Below, in pieces: positions 33,197 through 41,512 of a stretch of DNA of 41,710 nt. Source of the DNA: Lachnospiraceae bacterium (GTDB lineage: Bacteria > Bacillota > Clostridia > Lachnospirales > Lachnospiraceae); the NCBI GenBank assembly GCA_021205225.1, contig JAJPXX010000142.1:1-41710 (forward strand). The letters run 5' to 3'. Positions within the stretch are counted from its first letter, which is position 1; every line of letters starts with the position of its first letter. The notes under the pieces are model-generated. The model did no database searches, was not told the origin of the DNA, and saw only the letters and a list, made by a program, of their open reading frames with translations. The translations under genes and the position numbers were made by a program.

Positions 33197-36100
33197 CTCC
33201 TTCTTCTTTTTACGGCAACTGCCACGAGCAGCGCCGCTCCCGCCATCATTGCCAGAAGCGCCGGAAGATAGCGGAATCCATCGCCGGTATTCACGGATGA
33301 TGACGTAAGCGAGCCCGATAAGCTGCTTGTACTGCTCTTTCCGGTCAGGTCAACCGTCGCCTCTTTTGGTGAATCGTACATCGTGACATACTGGTCTTCC
33401 GCCGAATCAACCACTTCAAAGATGATTGTTTCTGCCAGCTCATATCCATCCGGGGCTGTCACTTCCGTCAGAGTATACGTCCCTGACTGCATCCCGGCAA
33501 TGGTATGCCCTTCATCCGTTGACGTCCACTCATCCACAACATTGCCATCTTCATCTTTTACCACCAGGGAGGCACCTGCAAGTTCTTCCTCATTTGTAAT
33601 ATCTTTCTTACTGATAATGACAATGTTTTTCGGCATATGGCTGTTGATAATGGTAAACGTATAGTCGTCTGCGCTTGTGTCAATGGCTGACTCATATCCT
33701 TCCACTTCTTCCTCGGTGACCGTGTAAAGGATCTCCTCGCCCTCGTTCATATAAACCGGAAGTCCGGTAAGTATCTCAACAAAGCCGTCCTCCTCGGTCA
33801 GTTCCAGCTCGTATACACTGCCGTCTGTCCCGGTCAAAGTTACAAAAATGCTGTCCGGCCTGATGCCATCACGGTCATCGTAATCTGCCCATTCCTTGCA
33901 GATAACCAGGTCAACCACCGCAGGGATATGGTTATTTGTCACCGTAAATGTATAACCATCCTCCCCTTTCAGGATTTCATCGGAATAGCCGTCCACCGCG
34001 ATTTCCTGCAGGGAATAATCAATCTGCTCACCCTTGTTCCAGTAAACCGGCAGATCTGTGAAGGTATACGTCCAGTCGGTTTCTTCTGTAAGCACCGCGC
34101 TGTAACGGCTGCCGTCTGAACCAGTCAGAACCACTTCCACCTCATCCGGGCGAACACCGTCCTGGTTTTCCGCGTCCTCCCAGGTCTTCGTAACTGTGAT
34201 ATCCGTTTTTGCGATTTCATGGGTGTTGGTAAAGGTAAAACCACAGGCATCCTCTGTCGTTACAAGCTCCGCTTCATAATTCGCCGTATCATCCTCGGCA
34301 ATCGTATAAATGATCTTTTCTCCATGGTTGAAATACACAGGCAGGTTGGTAATCACCGCCGCCCAGCCAGTTTCCTCGGTCAGATCAGCTTCGTAGTTTT
34401 TCCCATCCGAACCGCTTAAAGTGATATGCAGGAAATCCGCGCGGACACCGTCACGGTTGTCATCGTCGTCCCAGTTTTTTTTCACATTCACCTCGGTAGT
34501 CTCCGGTTCATGCGTATTTGTGAGCTCGAAGCTGTATCCATCTTCCCCAGCTGCGATCTCCGTCCCGTATCCGTCCACCGTTATTTCTTCCAGGGAATAC
34601 TCTGCAAGCTCGCCTTCGTTGTAATACACGAAAACATCCTCAAAGGTATAAGCCCAGCCATTTTCAGCAGAAAGCTCCGCCTCATAGCTTACACCGCTGC
34701 TCGCTTTCAGAGTCACCGTAATGCTCTCCGGGCGCAGGCCGTCCTGGTCGTCGTTATCATCCCAGGTTTTCGTCACAGGGATGGAAATTGTCGCCGGTTC
34801 ATGCGTATTTGTGACTGTAAAAATATAACCTGTCTCATCCACGCTCACCGCAGTTTCATATCCTTCCACAGCATCCTCACTTACCGAGTACACAACGGTT
34901 GTGCCGTGATTGTAGTATATGGGCAGGCCGGTGAAAAGATACGAATATCCGTTTTCTTTCGTCAGATCTGCCTCATAGCTTCCTCCATCCGTGCCGGAAA
35001 GCACCACATGAATTGTTTCCGGGCGGATGCCGTCACGGTTGCTGTCATCATCCCATGCCTTTACGATTACCACATCCGTCACTGCCGGGATATGGTTGTT
35101 GGTCACGGTAAAGCTGTAACCGTCCTCACCCGCAATGACCTCGTCTGAATAGCCGTCTACCTCTTTTTCCTGCAGCGAGTAAGTGATAACCACACCCTCA
35201 TTCCAGTAAACCGGAAGACTTTCAAAAATATAACTCCAGTCCCCGGATGCTGTCAGCACCGCTTCCCGTACCGTGCCGTCTGACCCGGTCAGAACCACGG
35301 TAATCTCTTCCGAGCGCACGCCATCCTGGTCGTCCGCGTCATCCCAGATTTTCTCGACCGGAATATCAATGGTAGCGATCTCGTGGGTGTTCGTCACCGT
35401 GAAATGATTTTCACTGTCTGCCTCGCTTACCGCGCGAACGTAATCACTTACCGGGCTTTCTTCCAGCGTATATTTGATTTTTGTCCCCTCGTTCCAATAC
35501 ACTGGCAGGTCGCTAAAGGTATAGTTCCACCCGTCATCCTCCGCGAGTTTTGCTACGCGCTCTGACCCATCTGAGCCGATCAGCTTCACTTCCACGCTGT
35601 CCGGACGCACGCCGTCGCGGTTGCTGTCATCGTCCCAGGCCTTGGAGACGGTGTATTCTGTAGTTTCTGTTGTGTGGGTATTAGTCACCACAATGCGGTA
35701 GCCATCTTCCCACGTGCCATCCAGTGCCGAGTAAGATGCCGTGTATCCGGCAACCTCTTCCTCCGTTACGGAATAGGTAACTGCTTTCCCGTAAGCATAA
35801 GCCGGCAGGCCAGTAAAAGTCTCTTCCTGCTTCGCGGCATTGGCGCGGATCGTCCCGGACTTTGTCACGACGGTAACGGTCTCCCCGTTTTCATTTACCA
35901 CTGTCCCGGTCAGGTTGATCGTCACATCCGTGCACAGGCCGTCCTGGTTGTCGTTATCCTTCCAGGCTTTCTCCACTGTTACTGAAGTCTCTGCACTCTC
36001 ATTCTCAATCACCAGTTCCCCATCCAGGGTTTCACCATCGACCATGAGATAACTCATCCAACCGCTCTCTGATGTTTTTCCGAGAATCTTTATTTTCCAT

Positions 36101-39100
36101 GTCTCCTCAGAAGCCTCATAGCCATCCGGTGCCTGGTATTCCACAAGCGTATAGGTGCCAAAAGGCAGACCGTCCACCGCCAGGGTCCCATCTGTCCCGG
36201 TCGTCAGCTTGCAGGCTGCGCTGACTTTTTCCTTCGTCCCGGAATAGATTCCATTTTCAAAGGTCAGGTACTGCCCATCTGCGTTTTTCAGCACAAAGAC
36301 TGCGCCACTAAGCGCCGTCGCAGTGCCTTTTTCCACTTTCTTCAGGGAAAAGCCAGATGTAAATGCGATCAGACCCGCGTCATTATGGCTGCTCTCATAA
36401 AGATAAGCATACATCTCATCCAGTTCCGGGAGGGTAATGCTACTGATGTAAGCGTACGCAATCCCGGAACCATCCTCGTAAACAGAAGCCGTCGCATCTG
36501 AGTCCACCGTATCATCTTCCCCGGCATCCTGCACGGTCAGACCGTAGCCATCCATCCCGGAGAAAACTACATAATATGTCCCCGCCTCCAGGTCTGTAAA
36601 CTGATAACTGCCATCCTTGCCTGTAGTGACCGCAGCCACCTCATTTCCAAGGACATCGTATGCCGTATAAAGTTTCACTCCATTGACCGTCACTGCTGCT
36701 TTCTTCGACGACGCATATCTGGAAGCGTTCGTCCGGTACAGTGTGGCGGTAATGCCGGAAAACAGACTCTCCGTTTCTCCACGGATTCCGTCACTGTCCG
36801 CGTCCACCCATGCAAGGCCACTGACCGTACGCTGCACAACCTGCGCCGCAACCGTGTTGCTCTCTACCATAGCCACCTGTCCGGTCGCGTACTCATAAAA
36901 AGAGTTCGCATAAAGATCGCCTGGATTCTGTGACAGTCCATTTGCATCCGTAAGGAAATTTCCGGAGCCGTCCTGCACGGTCAGCGTCACAGCAATTTTC
37001 AGATACTCCTGTGCTTTCACCGTCCCGATGTCAAACAGCAGCCCTGCCACATCACTTAACGCAAGACCGGAATAAATAACCGTCGTCCCATCCGCGGAAG
37101 CGCCGCTTACAGTCTTCCAGGAAAGGCTGTCCGTCTCTTTTATAATCTTCTCTGCCAGGGATGTATCCCTCGCAGACTCACTCCCCGTCCAGCGGATTTC
37201 CAGGCTGTCCTTTACCGTACTGTAAGTTTCTTTCGCATTGGAAAAATCTACCATGATGCTGTCAACCGCATAACTGCCGCTGAACGAAGTTTCCCTTCCA
37301 TCCCCGTTGTATGGAAGAATATCATACAGGGCAACGCCATCCACGTCCTCCTCCGCGCTGTTTCCATAACGGATGATGTAAGTAATCGAATCGCCCTCTT
37401 CCACCAGGGCACTCTCCACTGCCTTAGAAACCGATGACGTTGCCAGCTTGATCACGCTGATTGTTGTCTCCGAATAATTCCCATGGGCTGTATTAATAGA
37501 GCGGTCATCCTTGTCAGAAGTAATCGTTGCCGCAATCGTAAGCGTGTCATTATTCTGTACATCATTTGCAGTTCCGGCCTCACCAATCAGGCAGGAAAGC
37601 GTGATATCCTCCATTGCCTCCCCAATCGTCTGGTTCTCCACCAACCAGGTAATGGTGCTCGTCCCGTCCTCGTTTTCCACCACGGAAACCGGAGCCAGGC
37701 TTGCGCTGTTCATGACATAACTCAGGTCAGACGGAAGGATAGCCGTAATGGTCACGTCCGTCGTATCTGTGGAAGACTCCACTTCTGTATTTGCCGAAAC
37801 CACTGACACGGACGGATGAATCACATAAGTCACCGTCCGCTCCCCGGCATCCAGGTCATAGACGGATTTTGTCGTTGTCCCGCCCGCAGTCGTAGTTGTA
37901 TCCGCAACCTTGATTGAAACACCCGTCTTACAGCCGATGATCAGGCAGGAGTTCCCATAAATGTATCCGCCCGAATGGCCGGAGACGATACTGCCATCCT
38001 GATATACCGACTTACCATAATCGGTGTACAGCTTGTAAGTCGGTGTGGTATATCCGTCGATGTAGCTTCCCTCACTAAAGGAAGCATCGCCAAGGCCATA
38101 CGCCCCATTCCCGTAAGATACCTCTGTCCAGGAAAGCGCGTCAATATCCTCACCCCAGCATCGCACATCGTTGGTTGTCTGATAAACCGTGCCGATTTCC
38201 GCTTCAGTAGTCACCTGCACATACATCTGGAAATTCAATGCGGAAGCATCGGAAGCGCCCTGATAAATCCGGCTGTCCCTTACCTCGTACAGGAAGCCAA
38301 CACAGGTATATCCGGCAGCATTCAGGGCATCAATGCTGTCAAAATAGATCAGCTGTTCCTCACGGGTGGCATTCATCTCCGCATCGCTTGTCCACCCCGT
38401 CTTATCCGGTTTCGCAGCAAAAAGCACCGTCACACGCCCTACATAGCTCTCTGCATTTGTCACATACGTGGATGCGTATGTGGTTGTCCCAGCCGGGATT
38501 TCAAAAGCCTCATCATCAAACTTTTGCAAAATATTGACAGAAGAAAGATATCCATCCCTACTGTAATCCAGGGTCGAGCTGATCCGGAGCATCTGGCCAT
38601 TATAGGCATAGGAATCCCCATAGGACCAAACGGAAGCAATCTGACCGCCTGTTTCCGTGTAAAAATAGTTTCTCTTGGAAATGCTGCCGCTCGGATACAG
38701 CGTCACGTTCATGCCGCTCCTGTCGTCCGCGCTGTTCTGGTCTTCCGTTGTCACCTGGCCTGAAGCAGATACCGCATTTATGTTTCCAGTCTCAATCGTA
38801 AAATACAGGTTGGAAGTGGTATCTACGCTGCGGGCAAACTGGACAACAAACTGCACATATCCAGCGGAAAAGCAGCCAACGTTCGCTCCGTATACAATCG
38901 TCCCGGATGTGTTGCCGCAATTGTTGGTCGGAAAATCCAGGTCTTCCAGGTCAAAGGAATAGCCGGATACTGTGACATGGTAAACATTCGAGCTTTGCGA
39001 ATCCTGGCTGATCGACCAGCTGCCCCCGTCATAACAGGCATATTCTGTATCTGTCGCGCCCCCGCTGTTCCACGGCTGCGCCCAGGTTCCATACGTGGAT

Positions 39101-40983
39101 GTGGATTTCCCGCCCACTCCCATCTGCCGGCCAAGGGTACCGGTTGTACTAAACCCGCCGCTTGCGTTCTCCCTGTAATCCCAGAGGATCGGCGTATAGT
39201 TTTCTTCCCCTGTAACATCCTCATCATCCAGGGATTCCGTCACCGTCAGGTCAAAGGAAAACTCCCCTGTGGGAAGCTCAATCCCTTTCAGCCCCTTATC
39301 CGAAGAAGTGTTGTAAAGCTGCAGTGTCAACGCATAGCCTTCCAGACGGCCATATACGGAACCCTCCGTGTCAGAGTCGCTTGCCGTTCCTGTTTCCGTA
39401 TTAAAATACCCCAGGTAGTCACAGGTACTGGCTTTCGTCAGCTTGACATTGTAACGGGGTGCTGCCGTCACAGTCACGGAATCCCCGGTGATCGTGCGGG
39501 AAAGGCTCTCCTCGTTTCCCTCCATCCAGACCGTGAAAGTCGGCTGGATCACATCTCCGTTCTGCGCCGCTTTTACATAAATGCCAACGCTCAATGTACC
39601 GGCACCCGGAATCGCATTGCTGTCCCCGTTTTTGGAAAGATAACGTTTCCCGGTCAGGATCTGCGCGTTCACCGTTTTGCTGCTGTCCCAGGAGGTAGAA
39701 GTTGTCCCGTCCGCATACACATACGTGATCACCCGGTCCACGCACCAGTTCAGTGTATCCGTATTAAACTCCGCCTTTGACGGGTCACAGTCCAGGGTGA
39801 ACTTCACCATCATATAAGCCTCATCCACCGTCTGGGACGTATTCATCAGGGCGGTTGTATACTCCAGCGTATAATTCACATAGTCAAAGGTACGCACGAT
39901 GTGGTTGCTGGCGCTGCTGTCGTTGCCCGCCTCGTCATCCGAATCAAACGGTGCGGTTCCGTCCTTCAGGCTCTTAATCGCCAGACCGGAAACATAACTC
40001 TTATTCTCATTCAGGCCGCTGCCGGTGCTTTCCTCTTCCAGGGAAAGGAGCATGATCTCCCCATCCAGCGGCTCCTCCGTCTCTGTCTCCATCTCAGATT
40101 TCAAATCGTCCGTACTGCTATCCGTTCCTGATTCCGTTTCCGCAGTCTCCGTCTCAGCCCCGGTTTCATCGGATTCCTGGTTCATATCTGTCCCAGCCGA
40201 CGTTCCCGTATCTGATGCCTGATCTGTCTGGTCGTCCCCCGCTGTTTCAGCAGTAATCACCGTATCTGATTCTGACAGCCCCGCCAGGGTATCCGACTCC
40301 GTAGATGCGGCCTCTGACTCAGATACTGTGCCTGATTCTGAACCTGCTGATGCAGTTTCTTCCAAGCCAGCCTCCGTCGATGCACCCGCCCTAGAATCTG
40401 ATGCGGCTTCACTGTTGGACACAGAATCATTCTCCGCAGAAACTTCAGTGCTGCCTCCTGCCGTACTTATCTGCGGGTCAGGGTCACCGTCATCTGAATC
40501 TTCGGAGTCCTCACTGTCGCTTCCCTCATCAGAAACAGCACTTGCGCTGTCTGATTCTGATTCCTTTACAGTAATTACACGGGAAATCTGATAAGTTGGA
40601 TTGCCACTTACAGGCTCCACATAATAGACCGCCTGGTATGTGTCAGCACGGCTGGTCGTGAAGGCATAGCCACTCTCACTTTTGGCTTCATGGAGCGTAA
40701 TCTCCACCTTTTCTTCCTTATAAGAAAGACCGTCAAAATCCTCCTCTGGATTAAAGCTGCTTCCATACCCGACTACAATGTCTTCTGCGATCACAATCTC
40801 ATCCTCATCCAGCTTCTCCAGGACATCTTCCAGTTCCGGAACTTCCGCCTCCAATGTGGATGAATCATTTGCACTTCCCGCTGCATAAGCCACAAGCGGC
40901 GATCCCACCAACGAAAAAGCGCTCACCACGGAAAGAATCCCGGCAAGCGCACGTCTAATCTTCTTTTTTATCAAGCTGCTCAT
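33190..40983 (-). CDS. Giant Cna-B repeat surface adhesin with NTGD-type anchor
   Basis: 2597 aa from the ATG at 40983 (GTGAGG seven bases upstream; a GTG 21 bases earlier lacks a site). A signal peptide (KKKIRRALAGILSVVSAFSL to AYA, about 5-36) is followed by a Ser/Asp/Glu-rich stretch (about 140-310), a large region of unclear beta-type domains (about 320-1380, including a DUF11-like part with SITYIIRYGNSAEEDVDGVA at about 1200), an SdrD-B-like domain (VSGLAWVDADSDGIRGE, about 1386), a CnaB domain (about 1541-1640), eight Cna-B repeats (about 1666-2449), a last CnaB domain (about 2455-2525) and a C-terminal anchor: SSVNTGDG, hydrophobic LPALLAMMAGAALLVAVAV, KRRRRA. Repeat Lys, Glu and Asn residues fit internal isopeptide bonds. 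It probably mediates donor-recipient contact. No sortase is in the window. Confidence 0.88.
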   Translation of the reverse strand: MSSLIKKKIRRALAGILSVVSAFSLVGSPLVAYAAGSANDSSTLEAEVPELEDVLEKLDEDEIVIAEDIVVGYGSSFNPEEDFDGLSYKEEKVEITLHEAKSESGYAFTTSRADTYQAVYYVEPVSGNPTYQISRVITVKESESDSASAVSDEGSDSEDSEDSDDGDPDPQISTAGGSTEVSAENDSVSNSEAASDSRAGASTEAGLEETASAGSESGTVSESEAASTESDTLAGLSESDTVITAETAGDDQTDQASDTGTSAGTDMNQESDETGAETETAETESGTDSSTDDLKSEMETETEEPLDGEIMLLSLEEESTGSGLNENKSYVSGLAIKSLKDGTAPFDSDDEAGNDSSASNHIVRTFDYVNYTLEYTTALMNTSQTVDEAYMMVKFTLDCDPSKAEFNTDTLNWCVDRVITYVYADGTTSTSWDSSKTVNAQILTGKRYLSKNGDSNAIPGAGTLSVGIYVKAAQNGDVIQPTFTVWMEGNEESLSRTITGDSVTVTAAPRYNVKLTKASTCDYLGYFNTETGTASDSDTEGSVYGRLEGYALTLQLYNTSSDKGLKGIELPTGEFSFDLTVTESLDDEDVTGEENYTPILWDYRENASGGFSTTGTLGRQMGVGGKSTSTYGTWAQPWNSGGATDTEYACYDGGSWSISQDSQSSNVYHVTVSGYSFDLEDLDFPTNNCGNTSGTIVYGANVGCFSAGYVQFVVQFARSVDTTSNLYFTIETGNINAVSASGQVTTEDQNSADDRSGMNVTLYPSGSISKRNYFYTETGGQIASVWSYGDSYAYNGQMLRISSTLDYSRDGYLSSVNILQKFDDEAFEIPAGTTTYASTYVTNAESYVGRVTVLFAAKPDKTGWTSDAEMNATREEQLIYFDSIDALNAAGYTCVGFLYEVRDSRIYQGASDASALNFQMYVQVTTEAEIGTVYQTTNDVRCWGEDIDALSWTEVSYGNGAYGLGDASFSEGSYIDGYTTPTYKLYTDYGKSVYQDGSIVSGHSGGYIYGNSCLIIGCKTGVSIKVADTTTTAGGTTTKSVYDLDAGERTVTYVIHPSVSVVSANTEVESSTDTTDVTITAILPSDLSYVMNSASLAPVSVVENEDGTSTITWLVENQTIGEAMEDITLSCLIGEAGTANDVQNNDTLTIAATITSDKDDRSINTAHGNYSETTISVIKLATSSVSKAVESALVEEGDSITYIIRYGNSAEEDVDGVALYDILPYNGDGRETSFSGSYAVDSIMVDFSNAKETYSTVKDSLEIRWTGSESARDTSLAEKIIKETDSLSWKTVSGASADGTTVIYSGLALSDVAGLLFDIGTVKAQEYLKIAVTLTVQDGSGNFLTDANGLSQNPGDLYANSFYEYATGQVAMVESNTVAAQVVQRTVSGLAWVDADSDGIRGETESLFSGITATLYRTNASRYASSKKAAVTVNGVKLYTAYDVLGNEVAAVTTGKDGSYQFTDLEAGTYYVVFSGMDGYGLTVQDAGEDDTVDSDATASVYEDGSGIAYAYISSITLPELDEMYAYLYESSHNDAGLIAFTSGFSLKKVEKGTATALSGAVFVLKNADGQYLTFENGIYSGTKEKVSAACKLTTGTDGTLAVDGLPFGTYTLVEYQAPDGYEASEETWKIKILGKTSESGWMSYLMVDGETLDGELVIENESAETSVTVEKAWKDNDNQDGLCTDVTINLTGTVVNENGETVTVVTKSGTIRANAAKQEETFTGLPAYAYGKAVTYSVTEEEVAGYTASYSALDGTWEDGYRIVVTNTHTTETTEYTVSKAWDDDSNRDGVRPDSVEVKLIGSDGSERVAKLAEDDGWNYTFSDLPVYWNEGTKIKYTLEESPVSDYVRAVSEADSENHFTVTNTHEIATIDIPVEKIWDDADDQDGVRSEEITVVLTGSDGTVREAVLTASGDWSYIFESLPVYWNEGVVITYSLQEKEVDGYSDEVIAGEDGYSFTVTNNHIPAVTDVVIVKAWDDDSNRDGIRPETIHVVLSGTDGGSYEADLTKENGYSYLFTGLPIYYNHGTTVVYSVSEDAVEGYETAVSVDETGYIFTVTNTHEPATISIPVTKTWDDNDDQDGLRPESITVTLKASSGVSYEAELSAENGWAYTFEDVFVYYNEGELAEYSLEEITVDGYGTEIAAGEDGYSFELTNTHEPETTEVNVKKNWDDDDNRDGVRADFLHITLSGSDGKNYEADLTEETGWAAVITNLPVYFNHGEKIIYTIAEDDTANYEAELVTTEDACGFTFTNTHEIAKTDITVTKTWEDAENQDGVRPDEVEVVLTGSDGSRYSAVLTEETDWTYTFTDLPVYWNKGEQIDYSLQEIAVDGYSDEILKGEDGYTFTVTNNHIPAVVDLVICKEWADYDDRDGIRPDSIFVTLTGTDGSVYELELTEEDGFVEILTGLPVYMNEGEEILYTVTEEEVEGYESAIDTSADDYTFTIINSHMPKNIVIISKKDITNEEELAGASLVVKDEDGNVVDEWTSTDEGHTIAGMQSGTYTLTEVTAPDGYELAETIIFEVVDSAEDQYVTMYDSPKEATVDLTGKSSTSSLSGSLTSSSVNTGDGFRYLPALLAMMAGAALLVAVAVKRRRRA
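33636..35985 (-). repeat. Eight tandem Cna-B coding repeats (about 290 bp each)
   Basis: Each unit encodes a Lys-x-Trp start (KAWDDDSNRDGVRP type), an LP(V/I)Y(W/Y/F/M)N middle and a VTN(T/N)H end. The R/Q residue in the (N/D)(Q/R)DG motif alternates strictly Q,R,Q,R,Q,R,Q,R. Linkers repeat with a period of four units (units 1/5 end in ETTE, 2/6 in EIA, 3/7 in NNHIPAV). This suggests a duplicated four-unit block. Confidence 0.85.
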
Positions 40984-41124
40984 AAAGTCCTCACTTTCTC
41001 TCACTCTGCGGTCAACCGCCGCATCTTCTTCCTACAACAAATTGCCTCGTTCCAGCCCTCTTCTGCCGGACACCCCGTTTACATTTTCTATCACTCCTCT
41101 CTTTCAAAACAGAGCCTCTATTGA

Positions 41125-41180
41125 GCAAAAAGGCAAGAAAAAAAGACTGCCACTACAGTCCTCTTCTCATGCCTTTTTGC
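41125..41180 (-). terminator. Nested hairpins in the adhesin leader (possible attenuator)
   Basis: On the minus strand GACTG-TAGTGG-CAGTC is followed by seven T, a normal terminator form. It is enclosed by 11-bp perfect arms GCAAAAAGGCA (41125-41135) and TGCCTTTTTGC (41170-41180). A tiny frame (ATG at 41170, five codons, stop at 41153) lies in the 5' side. Positioned between the promoter candidate and the adhesin start, it could control read-through. Confidence 0.5.
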
Positions 41181-41254
41181 GCCCAGCTCCGGCTACCGAT
41201 TAGATTTGCAGGTGCCTGATACGATTTTGTCATCCCTCAGCCAACTGCTGTCAG

Positions 41255-41282
41255 AATATATACTACCACACTTTTCGTTTCA
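41255..41282 (-). promoter_or_regulatory. Promoter candidate of the adhesin/tra operon
   Basis: On the minus strand TGAAAC (41282-41277, also the last repeat of the phased array), a 16-bp spacer and TATATT (41260-41255). The -35 is poor, which would fit a promoter needing an activator bound at the array. The leader would be about 265 nt. Confidence 0.45.
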
Positions 41283-41342
41283 TCGGGTTTCAATTTGTTT
41301 CAAAAAGTCCCATCCGGTTTCACAAAGTTTCACGGAGTTTCA
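41277..41342. repeat. Seven 10-bp-phased TGAAAC repeats upstream of the adhesin
   Basis: On the plus strand GTTTCA starts at 41277, 41287, 41297, 41317, 41327 and 41337, and a degenerate GTCCCA at 41307, giving exact 10-bp periodicity. The four bases after each hexamer vary. The same hexamer at 11-bp spacing occurs at 20873-20900 before the mob genes. One protein-binding face is implied. Confidence 0.75.
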
Positions 41343-41438
41343 TCTGTTCAGCGGAAGTTGGAGCATTATTTCGGATGAAGGAACGAAACGAATAGTCACG
41401 AAAGTTACAGCTTGATTATAAATAGTATTACAAATAGG

Positions 41439-41467
41439 TTGAATCAAACGTGATATTGTGCTATAGT
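41439..41467 (+). promoter_or_regulatory. Promoter of the BrnT-like gene
   Basis: TTGAAT (41439-41444), a 17-bp spacer and TATAGT (41462-41467) lie about 45 bp before the GTG start of the plus-strand toxin frame. The element fits a sigma-A type promoter, divergent from the adhesin operon. Confidence 0.5.
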
Positions 41468-41469
41468 TG

Positions 41470-41483
41470 CATTGTAAACAATG
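41470..41483. promoter_or_regulatory. Operator-like palindrome at the brnT start
   Basis: CATTGT-AA-ACAATG has perfect 6-bp arms and lies just after the -10 box, where a repressor would block transcription. BrnT/BrnA modules are known to be autoregulated by the antitoxin BrnA, so this is a candidate site; BrnA would lie beyond the window. Confidence 0.4.
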
Positions 41484-41512
41484 ATGTTCGTATATTGGAC
41501 AGGAGGGATATC

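Noticed and set aside
33636..35985. Possible CRISPR array because of regular repeats
   Set aside because: The repeats are about 290 bp, coding and protein-level; there is no short repeat/spacer pattern.
37975..38763. 262-aa plus-strand frame under the adhesin
   Set aside because: Antisense to continuous adhesin coding sequence with repeated domains; no start signals.
41277..41342. Possible CRISPR or transposon end from the GTTTCA repeats
   Set aside because: Six-base units at 10-bp spacing are far too short for CRISPR, and no inverted partner marks a transposon end.
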